Source: an uncultured Oscillospiraceae bacterium (GTDB lineage Bacteria > Bacillota > Clostridia > Oscillospirales > Acutalibacteraceae). Taken from it: 9,110 bases of DNA. The stretch spans positions 1-9,110 of the forward strand of contig URGH01000084.1 in the NCBI GenBank assembly GCA_900547305.1, read 5' to 3'. This document shows, in pieces, positions 1 through 7,150 of this stretch. A model generated the notes under the pieces. The model saw only the letters and a list, made by a program, of their open reading frames with translations. It searched no databases and was not told the DNA's origin. The position numbers were made by a program, and so were the translations under genes. Position 1 is the first letter of the stretch. Every line of letters starts with the position of its first letter.

Positions 1-2
1 GT

Positions 3-197
3 GGACACCTCTGCGAAGCAGAAGCACCGACCGAGGCGGCAGCCGAGACGCCGGCAAAACCGCAGGTTTTGACTGAGGGATTGTTGCAAACTAAAGAATA
101 CCCCTCAGTCTCGTTTCACTCGCCAGCTCCCCTCTGTTTGCTAACGCAAAAGAAGGGAGCCAAGATTACTGCAAAATTTTCAAACAATAAAAAGTGA
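3..197 (+). CDS. Possible 3' end of an unidentified gene, tail built from repeat sequence
   Basis: A frame open from the left edge to a TGA at 195-197, with no start visible, so any gene would begin outside the window. The first part is rich in Glu, Ala, Pro and Thr (EAEAPTEAAAETPAKP), like a low-complexity protein tail. From about base 72 the frame runs through dispersed repeat sequence, giving the residues LTEGLLQTKEYPSVSF. If real, the native C-terminus has been replaced or extended by repeat-encoded residues. I do not recognise a family. The alternative is that the whole stretch is non-coding and the frame is open by chance; its short length and the hairpins at 10-22 and 56-70 leave that quite possible. 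Confidence 0.3.
   Translation, partial: GHLCEAEAPTEAAAETPAKPQVLTEGLLQTKEYPSVSFHSPAPLCLLTQKKGAKITAKFSNNKK
72..100 (+). repeat. Right-end module of dispersed repeat
   Basis: This 29-base module recurs at 8985-9013 with a single mismatch (G at 86, A at 8999). At 8985 it forms the right end of a repeat copy, so here it is probably the right end of a further copy whose body lies in 1-71. That upstream part differs from the other copies and contains the hairpin AAAACC-GCA-GGTTTT at 56-70. Confidence 0.7.
96..160 (+). repeat. Dispersed palindromic repeat, copy 1
   Basis: It begins with the shared left end GAATACCCCTCAGTCTCG, also present at 4453-4470 with one difference. It folds into a hairpin: GCTCCC (126-131) with GGGAGC (155-160), TCT (133-135) with AGA (151-153), and TTTGC (137-141) with GCAAA (146-150). 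Unlike the copies at 4409 and 8891 it has no T-tract on either side of the stem, so it is a poor intrinsic terminator. Confidence 0.75.
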
Positions 198-199
198 GC

Positions 200-218
200 A
201 TACGCGAGTATACGCGAG
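200..218 (+). repeat. Short tandem repeat
   Basis: Two copies of ATACGCGAG at 200-208 and 210-218, lying in an A-rich stretch between the repeat element and the pot promoter. No function is evident. The rest of 219-297 is AT-rich and holds nothing I can support. Confidence 0.5.
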
Positions 219-297
219 AAAAAACGAGCATTTTAAAGGCAATAAAATTTAAGGCGCAAAATACGGCAGAAAAATGTAGAAAAAACGCAAAAAATAC

Positions 298-326
298 TTG
301 ACATTTTAGCGTTTTAATAGTATAGT
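298..326 (+). promoter_or_regulatory. Promoter of the pot operon
   Basis: A perfect -35 box TTGACA (298-303), a 17-bp spacer, and a -10 box TATAGT (321-326, one mismatch to TATAAT). This is a housekeeping sigma-A type promoter on the correct strand, and transcription should begin near 333. Two inverted repeats lie close by: AGTAT-N5-ATACT (319-333), overlapping the -10 box, and TAAACA-N5-TGTTTA (345-361), just downstream of the start. Either could be an operator, but no regulator is encoded in the window. Confidence 0.85.
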
Positions 327-332
327 CAATAC

Positions 333-533
333 TTAGTTAGACATTAAACAAAATATGTTTAAGCATCTGTGTAGAGAGCAGGTTCAGATTTTATGCCGTA
401 GTTTCGGGTCAGAGGGCCTTTGAAAACTATGAAAAACCCTTTGTTCAGGGCATATTACGAAGAATCTGCGGGTATCGCACGGGGAAAATTATTCTTGTGT
501 CGGCACTTGGTGTTGAACAAAGGGGGATGCTTT
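333..533 (+). promoter_or_regulatory. Long structured 5' leader of potA
   Basis: About 200 nt separate the predicted transcription start from the potA ATG. Bases 437-447 (CCCTTTGTTCA) are perfectly complementary to 514-524 (TGAACAAAGGG). The second segment includes the first bases of the ribosome binding site AGGGGG (521-526), so the stem would hide it. A smaller stem, AAGAAT (460-465) with ATTCTT (491-496), fits inside the loop. AGGG at 413-416 could instead pair with CCCT at 437-440 and release the site. The leader matches no riboswitch class I know. Its function is inferred from complementarity only. Confidence 0.45.
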
Positions 534-1652
534 ATGGAAAAAGAAAATATTGTGGAGCTTAAAAACATTTCGGTCGCTTTTGACGGCGAGCAGGTTCTGG
601 ACGGGCTTAACCTTGAAATTAAGGATAAAGAGTTTATAACTCTGCTGGGCCCCTCGGGTTGCGGTAAAACCACCACCCTGCGGCTTATAGCCGGCTTTTT
701 GGAGCCTGACGGCGGCGAGATTTTGTTTGAGGGCAAAAAAATAAATGGTGTTCCGGCGTATAAGCGCCAGGTTAACACCATTTTTCAGCGTTATGCACTG
801 TTTCCGCACCTTAACGTGTATGAAAACATTGCTTTCGGGCTGCGGGTTAAAAAACGCCCCGAAAAAGAGATAAAGGAAAAGGTTGCCGAAATGCTGCGCC
901 TTGTAAACCTTACGGGGCTTGAAAAACGGCATATCGATACCCTTTCGGGCGGTCAGCAGCAACGTGTGGCTATTGCCCGCGCCATAGCGAATCACCCGAA
1001 AGTATTGCTGCTTGACGAGCCGCTTGCCGCGCTTGACCTTAAACTCCGCAAGGATATGCAAAAGGAGCTTAAAAAAATTCAGCAGCAGTTAGGCATAACA
1101 TTTGTTTTTGTAACGCACGACCAGGAAGAGGCGCTTACCATGTCCGACCGCGTGGTGGTAATGGACGGCGGCAAAATTCAGCAGGTAGGCACTCCGCAGG
1201 ATATTTACAACGAGCCGCAGAACGCCTTTGTGGCTGACTTTATAGGCGAATCGAATATAGTGGACGGCATTATGCTGCGCGACTTATACGTTGAATTTTC
1301 GGGTGCGCGGTTTGACTGCCTTGATAAAGGCTTTTCGGAAAACGAGGCGGTTGACGTTGTTGTCCGCCCCGAGGACGTGGATATTGTTCCCCCCGAAAAG
1401 GGTATGCTTACAGGCACGGTAACTTCGGTTGCGTTCCTCGGTGTGCACTATGAAATAATAGTGGATATAGGCGGCTTTAAGTGGATGATACAAACCACCG
1501 ACGAGCATTTTGTGGGCGACAATGTGGGGCTTTTCATCGAGCCCGACGCTATACACATTATGAAAAAATCGAAATATTCGGGACTTTACGGCGATTATTC
1601 CTCTTACAGTGAGGAAATTGACCACCTCTCCGATGTTATCGAGGAGGAATAA
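534..1652 (+). CDS. potA: Spermidine/putrescine ABC importer, ATP-binding protein PotA
   Basis: ATPase that powers polyamine import, acting as a dimer on the cytoplasmic face of PotB/PotC. The 372 residues hold every ABC motif: Walker A GPSGCGKT (39-46), Q-loop Gln85, signature LSGGQQQR (137-144), Walker B VLLLDEP (157-163) and switch His195. A TOBE-type regulatory domain follows (RPEDV at 278-282, then GTVTSVAFLGVHYEI), ending in an acidic tail. Length is normal for PotA. I place the start at ATG 534 because AGGGGG lies 7 nt upstream and MEKENIVELKNISV is a typical N-terminus. The frame stays open upstream to a TTG at 420, but that 38-residue extension lacks a well-placed ribosome site and resembles no PotA N-terminus. 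First gene of potABCD; the downstream GTG of potB follows after 3 bases. Confidence 0.95.
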   Translation: MEKENIVELKNISVAFDGEQVLDGLNLEIKDKEFITLLGPSGCGKTTTLRLIAGFLEPDGGEILFEGKKINGVPAYKRQVNTIFQRYALFPHLNVYENIAFGLRVKKRPEKEIKEKVAEMLRLVNLTGLEKRHIDTLSGGQQQRVAIARAIANHPKVLLLDEPLAALDLKLRKDMQKELKKIQQQLGITFVFVTHDQEEALTMSDRVVVMDGGKIQQVGTPQDIYNEPQNAFVADFIGESNIVDGIMLRDLYVEFSGARFDCLDKGFSENEAVDVVVRPEDVDIVPPEKGMLTGTVTSVAFLGVHYEIIVDIGGFKWMIQTTDEHFVGDNVGLFIEPDAIHIMKKSKYSGLYGDYSSYSEEIDHLSDVIEEE

Positions 1653-1655
1653 GCC

Positions 1656-2489
1656 GTGAACAAAAAATCCTTCGGCAACAAGTTAGTAGCCTCCCCTTAC
1701 ATTGTGTGGTCGGCTATATTTATAATTGTGCCGCTTGTTATAATGTTTTATTTTGCCCTTACCGATAATAACGGCGTTTTCACCTTCGCTAACATTACGG
1801 CTATAGGCAAATATAAAAAAGCGTTCGGAATTTCAATACTTTACGCCGCGGTTTCCACCGTTATAACCCTGCTGCTTGCCTACCCTATGGCGTATTTTAT
1901 GACAAAGCTTAAAATATCCTCGCAGCGTATGCTGTTTATGATAGTTATGATTCCTATGTGGATGAACTTTCTTATACGCACCTATTCATGGATAACCATA
2001 CTTTCAAATACGGGGCTTATAAATACGTTTTTGCAGAAAATAGGTCTTATTGATAAGCCTATAAAGCTGCTCTTGACCCCCGGCGCTGTAATTCTCGGCA
2101 TGGTGTACGATTATATTCCGTATATGATTTTGCCCATTTACTCTGTTATGTCAAAGCTGGATAAATCGCTTTTGGAAGCAGCCGAAGACTTAGGTTCCAA
2201 CTCGTTTACCAAGTTTAAAAAAGTAATTTTCCCGCTTACAAAGCCCGGCGTTATTTCGGGTATTACAATGGTGTTTGTGCCGTCCGTCAGCACGTTTTAC
2301 ATTTCGCAAAAGCTCGGCGGCACCAAAACAATGCTTATAGGCGATACGATTGAATATTTCTTCAATTCAGGCCCCGAGCATTACAATATCGCCTCGGCAA
2401 TCTCTATGGTGCTGATGGTTATGATACTGATATGTCTGTTTATAATGAACAGGTTCTCTGACAGTGATGACGGAGGTGTGTTAATGTGA
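1656..2489 (+). CDS. potB: Spermidine/putrescine ABC importer, permease PotB
   Basis: Inner-membrane permease that with PotC forms the polyamine channel. It has 277 residues and about six hydrophobic segments, the first at roughly 14-35 (IVWSAIFIIVPLVIMFYFAL). The cytoplasmic EAA loop that docks onto PotA is clear at 174-202 (EAAEDLGSNSFTKFKKVIFP). The GTG start is supported by GAGGAGG at 1641-1647, 8 nt upstream and inside the end of potA, which suggests translational coupling. The 3' end overlaps potC by 4 bases. PotB and PotC were told apart by gene order and by the PotC-specific motif in the next gene. Confidence 0.94.
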   Translation: MNKKSFGNKLVASPYIVWSAIFIIVPLVIMFYFALTDNNGVFTFANITAIGKYKKAFGISILYAAVSTVITLLLAYPMAYFMTKLKISSQRMLFMIVMIPMWMNFLIRTYSWITILSNTGLINTFLQKIGLIDKPIKLLLTPGAVILGMVYDYIPYMILPIYSVMSKLDKSLLEAAEDLGSNSFTKFKKVIFPLTKPGVISGITMVFVPSVSTFYISQKLGGTKTMLIGDTIEYFFNSGPEHYNIASAISMVLMVMILICLFIMNRFSDSDDGGVLM

Positions 2490-3295
2490 AAATACTCTCC
2501 CGAATTTATGTGGCGCTTATTATTTTATTCCTCTACGCCCCGGTTGCGGTTATGATTATTTTTTCATTCAACGGCAGCGGCAGCGTGTGGGTAATGAACG
2601 GCTTTTCTACACGCTGGTACGCGGGGCTTACATCCGATACCGCAATGATGAGCGCACTGCAGCACACCCTAATAATCGCGGTGTCCTCTGCCTTAATTTC
2701 AACCGTGCTGGGCACTGCTGCGGCGGTGGGAATTACGGCAATAAGGCGAAAGGTGTCTAAGAAAATAATAATGTCGGTCACGCAGATTCCTATGATGAAC
2801 GCCGATATTGTTACGGGTATTTCCCTTATGCTGCTGTTTATATTTATCGGCAAGCTTTTGGGGCTTTCGGAGTCTCTCGGGTTTTTAACGGTGCTTATTT
2901 CCCATATCACCTTTAACCTGCCCTATGTTATTCTTTCGGTAATTCCGAAATTAAAGCAGACCGACCCGAATTTACCCGAGGCGGCTATGGACCTCGGCTG
3001 CACGCCCGTAAAGGCGTTTTTCAAGGTAATGCTGCCCTCAATCTCCACGGGAATTATTACCGGGTTTATAATGGCGTTCACATTATCGCTCGATGATTTT
3101 GTTATAAGTTATTTCACCTGCGGGCATTACCAGACCCTGCCGATAGTGATTTACTCTATGACGAAAAAGACGGTAAAACCCGACGCATACGCGCTTTCCA
3201 CCCTTATATTCATAACGGTGTTTGTACTGTTAATACTTTATAATGTACTGCAAACAAAATCTGAAAAGAAATCACAAACGAAAGAAAGGATTTAG
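2486..3295 (+). CDS. potC: Spermidine/putrescine ABC importer, permease PotC
   Basis: Second permease half of the polyamine importer, 269 residues with about six membrane segments. The EAA loop is at 165-184 (EAAMDLGCTPVKAFFKVMLP), followed by SLDDFVISYF (201-210), a stretch typical of PotC. The GTG start at 2486 overlaps the potB stop (ATGTGA arrangement), and GGAGG at 2472-2476 lies 9 nt upstream, so the two are probably translationally coupled. The C-terminus is short, charged and cytoplasmic (KSEKKSQTKERI). potD starts 4 bases after the stop. Confidence 0.94.
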   Translation: MKILSRIYVALIILFLYAPVAVMIIFSFNGSGSVWVMNGFSTRWYAGLTSDTAMMSALQHTLIIAVSSALISTVLGTAAAVGITAIRRKVSKKIIMSVTQIPMMNADIVTGISLMLLFIFIGKLLGLSESLGFLTVLISHITFNLPYVILSVIPKLKQTDPNLPEAAMDLGCTPVKAFFKVMLPSISTGIITGFIMAFTLSLDDFVISYFTCGHYQTLPIVIYSMTKKTVKPDAYALSTLIFITVFVLLILYNVLQTKSEKKSQTKERI

Positions 3296-3299
3296 ATAA

Positions 3300-4406
3300 A
3301 TGAAAAAGACAATTGCTTTAATAATAACACTTATAATTACCCTCTCTGCCGCGCTTACGGGCTGCGGATACACCTATAAGGAGCTTAACCTACGCGCCAA
3401 ATTCGACCAGAGCCTTAAAGGCACCACCCTTACGGTTTACAACTGGGGCGAATATATTTCGGACGGCGAGGACGACTCTATGGATGTAAACAAAGAGTTT
3501 GAAAAGCTTACCGGAATCAAGGTTAAATACTTAAATTATGTAAGCAACGAGACTATGTATTCTCAAATTAAAAGCGCAGGCGTCAGCTATGATATAATAA
3601 TCCCCTCGGACTATATGATAGAACGCCTTAAAAACGAGGATATGCTGCAAAAAATAGATACCTCCAAAATATCAAACTACAACCTTATAGACTCAAAGTA
3701 CAAGGGACTTTTCTTTGATGAAAAGGATGAATACAGCGTTCCCTACAATGTGGGAATGGTAGGCATAGTTTATAACGAAAAGCTCACGGGAGCGGATATT
3801 AAGCACTCGTGGAATGTGCTGTGGGACCCGAAATATAAGGATATGGCACTTAATTTCGATAATCCGCGCGACGCGTTTATGACCGCGCAGATGATTTTGG
3901 GTCAGGACCTCAACACTACGAACAAAGCGGATTGGGACGCTGCCGCCGAGCTGCTTAAAAAGGGCAAAGGCAATCTTCAGGACTATGTTATGGACGAGGT
4001 TTTCAGTAAAATGGAAACGGGCGAAGCGTCGGTTGCCCCCTACTATGCAGGCGACTGCCTTACCATGATGGATGTTAACAAAGACCTTAAATTCTTCTAC
4101 CCCGAGGAGGGCACAAATATTTTTGTTGATTCAATTTGTATCCCGAAAAACGCCAAAAACGTTGAGGCGGCGCTTATGTATATAAACTTCCTGCTGGAGC
4201 CAGACGTTGCAACGGCTAACGCCGAATATTTAGGCTACGCTTCCCCCAACACGGCGGTAGTAAACAATGAGGATTACTGCTATTATCAAAACGAGATACT
4301 CTACCCCGCCGAATCCGATATGCCCAAGGTACAGTATTACCACGATATTGACTCCGACACCAGAACCTACTACGAAAAGCTCTGGAGCGAGGTTAAGCTG
4401 CACTGA
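3300..4406 (+). CDS. potD: Spermidine/putrescine-binding lipoprotein PotD
   Basis: Extracellular receptor that hands polyamine to PotB/PotC. It has a lipoprotein signal peptide: MKK, a hydrophobic core, then lipobox LTGC with the lipidated Cys at 22, as expected for a Gram-positive cell. The mature protein shows PotD landmarks: YNWGEYI (47-53), PSDYM (102-106), PRDAF (189-193), PYYAGD (247-252) and FVDS (275-278). From memory of the E. coli PotD structure, the Trp/Tyr and Asp of NWGEY, SDY and xxD contact the polyamine. The aromatic at the PYYAG site is Tyr and the one before VDS is Phe, where E. coli has Trp, so affinity or preference between putrescine and spermidine cannot be assigned. AAAGGA at 3285-3290 sits 9 nt before the ATG. 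Last gene of the operon. Confidence 0.94.
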   Translation: MKKTIALIITLIITLSAALTGCGYTYKELNLRAKFDQSLKGTTLTVYNWGEYISDGEDDSMDVNKEFEKLTGIKVKYLNYVSNETMYSQIKSAGVSYDIIIPSDYMIERLKNEDMLQKIDTSKISNYNLIDSKYKGLFFDEKDEYSVPYNVGMVGIVYNEKLTGADIKHSWNVLWDPKYKDMALNFDNPRDAFMTAQMILGQDLNTTNKADWDAAAELLKKGKGNLQDYVMDEVFSKMETGEASVAPYYAGDCLTMMDVNKDLKFFYPEEGTNIFVDSICIPKNAKNVEAALMYINFLLEPDVATANAEYLGYASPNTAVVNNEDYCYYQNEILYPAESDMPKVQYYHDIDSDTRTYYEKLWSEVKLH

Positions 4407-4408
4407 TT

Positions 4409-4609
4409 TAGATATTAGAAAATACCCCACAAGTTAGACAATAGACATTAGAGAATACCCTTCAGTCTCGTTTCACTCGACAGCTCCCCTCTGTTTTGCA
4501 AAAAAATCGGCTCCCTTCTTTTCGGCTTTGCCGAAATAGAGGGGAGCTGTCACGTTAGTGACTGAGTGGTATTTCTATCTAACGTCTAAAGTCTAACGTC
4601 TAATATCTA
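4409..4609. repeat. 201-bp palindromic dispersed repeat, copy 2
   Basis: The ends are a perfect inverted repeat, TAGATATTAG (4409-4418) and CTAATATCTA (4600-4609). Inside are TTAGAC/TTAGAT-type short repeats in inverted orientation, then an imperfect inverted arm (CTCAGT...). Then comes a perfect 14-bp pair, GACAGCTCCCCTCT (4479-4492) with AGAGGGGAGCTGTC (4538-4551), and a central hairpin TTCGGC-TTT-GCCGAA (4521-4535). It carries no open frame. It fills almost the whole gap between convergent potD and the lysine importer operon. The form is that of a small non-autonomous palindromic element, but no target-site duplication was recognised. Confidence 0.85.
4500..4547 (-). terminator. Intrinsic terminator of the lysine importer operon
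   Basis: Read on the minus strand: GCTCCC (4547-4542) pairs with GGGAGC (4515-4510), extended inward by TCT with AGA and by TTCGGC-AAA-GCCGAA. The stem is followed by CG and then seven T (4506-4500). It lies about 85 nt beyond the ATPase stop and is built from the repeat element. It competes with the larger palindrome of the same element, so efficiency is uncertain. Confidence 0.65.
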
Positions 4610-4631
4610 TATTGCAACCACTTAATCAGTC

Positions 4632-5372
4632 TTATTTTTCAAAAAATCTTGTAAGAAATTCGCGTGTTTTGTCATTCGTCGGGTTTTCAAAAATATCCGC
4701 GGGTGTACCCTCTTCGCAAATAACGCCGTCCGCCATAAATACAACATGCGAGGAAACATCTCTTGCAAACGCCATTTCGTGGGTAACAACTATCATTGTA
4801 AGCCCCTCTGCCGCCAGCGTTCGCATAACGCTTAAAACCTCGCCTACCATTTGCGGGTCGAGTGCGCTTGTGGGCTCATCGAACAAAAGTACCTCGGGGT
4901 TCATAGCCAGTGCGCGCGCTATTGCTACGCGCTGCTTTTGCCCGCCCGAAAGCTGCGAGGGCTTTGCGTTGATATAAGGCGCCATTCCTACCTTTTCAAG
5001 GTATTTCATAGCCGTTTCCTTAGCCTCTGCCCTTGATTTGCCGAGCACCTTTGTCTGCCCTATCATGCAGTTTTTAAGCACGGTCATATTATTGAAAAGG
5101 TTAAAGGACTGGAAAACCATTCCCACATGCGAGCGGTAGGCGCTGGCGCCGCCCTTAATTTTATCAATATTGGCGCCGTGGTAAAGTATTTCGCCTGAAC
5201 TCGGCGTTTCAAGCAGGTTTATGCAGCGCAAAAGGGTGGATTTACCCGAGCCAGACGCGCCTATAATGCTTGTAACATCCCCCGTGTTTACTGAGAAATC
5301 AATATCCCGCAGCACTTCGTGCTTGCCGAAAGTCTTTGAAAGGTGCTTTACTTGTAAAATCGGTTCTGCCAT
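4632..5372 (-). CDS. Amino-acid ABC importer, ATP-binding protein (probable lysine)
   Basis: GlnQ/HisP-type ATPase of a polar amino-acid importer, 246 residues, the normal length. Motifs: Walker A GASGSGKS (38-45), Q-loop Gln88, signature LSGGQKQR (141-148), Walker B VLLFDEP (161-167), D-loop SALD, switch His198 in VVTHEM. It starts with an ATG whose A is also the last base of the permease TAA (TAATG overlap); AAAGGAG lies 9 nt upstream, so translation is coupled to the permease. It is the last gene of the riboswitch-controlled operon. Sequence alone places it in the polar amino-acid group; the lysine assignment comes from the upstream riboswitch. Confidence 0.94.
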   Translation of the reverse strand: MAEPILQVKHLSKTFGKHEVLRDIDFSVNTGDVTSIIGASGSGKSTLLRCINLLETPSSGEILYHGANIDKIKGGASAYRSHVGMVFQSFNLFNNMTVLKNCMIGQTKVLGKSRAEAKETAMKYLEKVGMAPYINAKPSQLSGGQKQRVAIARALAMNPEVLLFDEPTSALDPQMVGEVLSVMRTLAAEGLTMIVVTHEMAFARDVSSHVVFMADGVICEEGTPADIFENPTNDKTREFLTRFFEK

Positions 5373-6178
5373 TATTTACCGCTCCTTTCCGACTTTTTAA
5401 CATATGAATAAGTGCCGCTTGTGAGCGCGAGCGTGTCCTTTGTAGCAACGTCGAAATTGGCAGGTCCGTCCATTTTCTTTTCCCAAAGCCTTAAAATAAG
5501 CGAGCAGATGACCGTCATAATAAGGTAAATGGTAAGGGTTATGACCGCCGACGGGAAGTAGATGTACTTAGCGCCGACAATCGCCTTGTGCGCCGCGAAC
5601 AACTCGGCATAGCCTATAACGAACATAACCGAGGTATCCTTAATATTTATAATAAGGTTATTGCCAATTTGCGGGATTATGTTGCGAATTGTCTGCGGCA
5701 GAATGACGTAAAGCATGGTTTTAAAGTGGTTCATACCTATTGACTTTGCGCCCTCGGTCTGCCCTATATCAATCGACATTATACCGCCGCGCACCGTTTC
5801 CGCCATATAAGCGCCCGTGTTAATTGAAACTACTAAATACGCCGCAAGGGTAACTTCAAGGTTTACCGCGCCGTCGGTAAAATACGGTATTGCGTAGTAA
5901 ATGAAGATTGCCTGAATTATCATAGGCGTTCCTCTGAACACCTCAACGTAAATGCGGACTATCGCCTTTACAATGCCTAAAAGTACGCGCTTTACTATGT
6001 TGTCATTCTTGGTGCACGGAATAGTTTGCACTATTCCGCACGCAAGACCTATAATGCAGCCTATGGCCGTTGCAACGACCGCAAGTTCTATTGTTTTAAG
6101 CGCTCCCACCAAATATTGTGATGAGCTGTCGCCCCAGCATTTAACTATATCGCTCCAAAGCTGAGCAAATTTATCCAT
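5372..6178 (-). CDS. Amino-acid ABC importer, permease (probable lysine)
   Basis: HisM/GlnP-type membrane permease, 268 residues, probably working as a homodimer because only one permease gene is present. A first membrane segment lies at about 25-50; FRGTP (81-85), a hallmark of this family, precedes the second. The EAA loop is at 142-170 (EGAKSIGMNHFKTMLYVILP). After the last hydrophobic segment (about 210-230) comes a hydrophilic tail of some 38 residues, longer than usual for this family. The ATG lies 15 nt after the binding-protein stop, with only a weak ribosome site (GGGTGACGG), so coupling to the upstream gene is likely. Confidence 0.93.
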   Translation of the reverse strand: MDKFAQLWSDIVKCWGDSSSQYLVGALKTIELAVVATAIGCIIGLACGIVQTIPCTKNDNIVKRVLLGIVKAIVRIYVEVFRGTPMIIQAIFIYYAIPYFTDGAVNLEVTLAAYLVVSINTGAYMAETVRGGIMSIDIGQTEGAKSIGMNHFKTMLYVILPQTIRNIIPQIGNNLIINIKDTSVMFVIGYAELFAAHKAIVGAKYIYFPSAVITLTIYLIMTVICSLILRLWEKKMDGPANFDVATKDTLALTSGTYSYVKKSERSGK

Positions 6179-6193
6179 ATTCCGTCACCCGAA

Positions 6194-7051
6194 TTACTTC
6201 TCGGCAAGGGGCTGAATCTTGGTAGCCTCTGCCATAATGGAATTAAAGTCGTCGGCGGTCATATCCTTTAAAACCGCGTTTATCTTGTCCTTGAGTTCTG
6301 AGTTGCCCTTCTTAACCGCGATACCGATGTTTATATCGCCCTCGTCAACCTTAAATGCATTTTCTTCAAGGTCAAGTATTTTAAGGTCGCTGTAAGCGAG
6401 CAGCGCGCCCTGCGCGGTAGGCATATCGGTGCAGATAAAGTCAACTGCGCCTGTTTCAAGCGCCATAAGCATTGAGGGGGCTGTTTCCTGCGCGGTCTGA
6501 ATTTGAGCGCCGTTTATCTGCGGCAGGCAGGTATCATACCAAATTGTTCCGAGCTGCGAGGTGCACTTGCCGCCCGAAAGGTCGGAAAGCTTGGTGGCGG
6601 AGGCATACTTGCTGTCCTGCTTTGCCATGCAAACAATGCTGGCGTAAATGTACGGCCCTGCAAAATCAACCTGCTGCATACGGTCTGCGGTCATTGACTG
6701 ACCCGCTATTGTGGCGTCAACCTTGCCTGTTTGAACGGCGGGAACAAGCGAATCCCAGTCAAGGCGTACAACTTCAAGCTTCCAGTTGTTAGCCTCGCAA
6801 ATCTTTTTCGCCATCATAATATCATAGCCGTTTGCGTAGTCGTTGGAGTCCTTAATTTTAACCGCGCCGTTTGAGTCGTCGCTCTGGGTCCAGTTATAAG
6901 GCGCATACGCGCACTCCATGGCTACGGTAAGCACGCCGTCCTCTACGCCGGACTTAGCCGCGGTCTGCTTTTTGCCGCCGCAGCCCGCAAAGAGGGTTGC
7001 CGCAAGGGCAACGGATAGAATTGCCGATAAAATTCTTGCTGTTCTGTTCAT
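6194..7051 (-). CDS. Amino-acid-binding lipoprotein of ABC importer (probable lysine)
   Basis: Extracellular receptor of SBP family 3 (Pfam Bac SBP 3), 285 residues. The signal peptide ends in lipobox LFAGC with lipid-bearing Cys24; Phe at -3 is slightly unusual. The mature domain has YAPYNW (49-54), GYDIMMAKKI (76-85), the signature LVPAVQTGKVDATIAGQSMTADR (102-124) and CTDMPTA (207-213). By analogy with HisJ, Arg124 should bind the ligand carboxylate and Asp209 its alpha-amino group. I chose ATG 7051 because GGGAG lies 9 nt upstream and a proper signal peptide follows. The longer frame, starting at GTG 7108, would begin inside the terminator stem of the leader. First gene of the operon, directly behind the lysine riboswitch, which makes lysine the likely ligand. 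Confidence 0.93.
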   Translation of the reverse strand: MNRTARILSAILSVALAATLFAGCGGKKQTAAKSGVEDGVLTVAMECAYAPYNWTQSDDSNGAVKIKDSNDYANGYDIMMAKKICEANNWKLEVVRLDWDSLVPAVQTGKVDATIAGQSMTADRMQQVDFAGPYIYASIVCMAKQDSKYASATKLSDLSGGKCTSQLGTIWYDTCLPQINGAQIQTAQETAPSMLMALETGAVDFICTDMPTAQGALLAYSDLKILDLEENAFKVDEGDINIGIAVKKGNSELKDKINAVLKDMTADDFNSIMAEATKIQPLAEK

Positions 7052-7065
7052 TTTTGAACACTCCC

Positions 7066-7114
7066 AAAAAAATATTAAAAAATAAGCCTGCGACCCGAAA
7101 GGTATCACAGGCTT
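7066..7114 (-). terminator. Riboswitch-controlled attenuator before the lysine importer genes
   Basis: Read on the minus strand: AAGCCTG (7114-7108) pairs with CAGGCTT (7090-7084), with an inner GATACC/GGGTC stem and a small loop. A T-rich run down to 7066 (TTTTTT, AATA, TTTTTTT) follows. It stands between the aptamer and the ribosome site of the first gene, the usual place for the expression platform of a lysine riboswitch. The 5' arm contains TGATA (7107-7103), which can pair instead with TATCA of the P1 3' strand (7155-7151). Confidence 0.87.
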
Positions 7115-7150
7115 TGCTGATATTCAAAAATAAATAAGAACAAATACTTA

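Noticed and set aside
420..533. 38-residue N-terminal extension of PotA from TTG 420 or ATG 429
   Set aside because: No well-spaced ribosome site, no resemblance to PotA N-termini, and a strong site sits 7 nt before ATG 534.
489..1061. Minus-strand open frame of 190 codons opposite potA
   Set aside because: Lies wholly over the conserved ABC ATPase motifs of potA and shows no domain or ribosome site.
4612..4977. Plus-strand open frame of 121 codons
   Set aside because: Antisense to the amino-acid ATPase gene, Ser/Thr-rich product with no recognisable family.
7052..7108. Longer start for the binding lipoprotein at GTG 7108
   Set aside because: It would begin inside the riboswitch terminator stem and spoil the lipoprotein signal peptide; ATG 7051 has a proper ribosome site.
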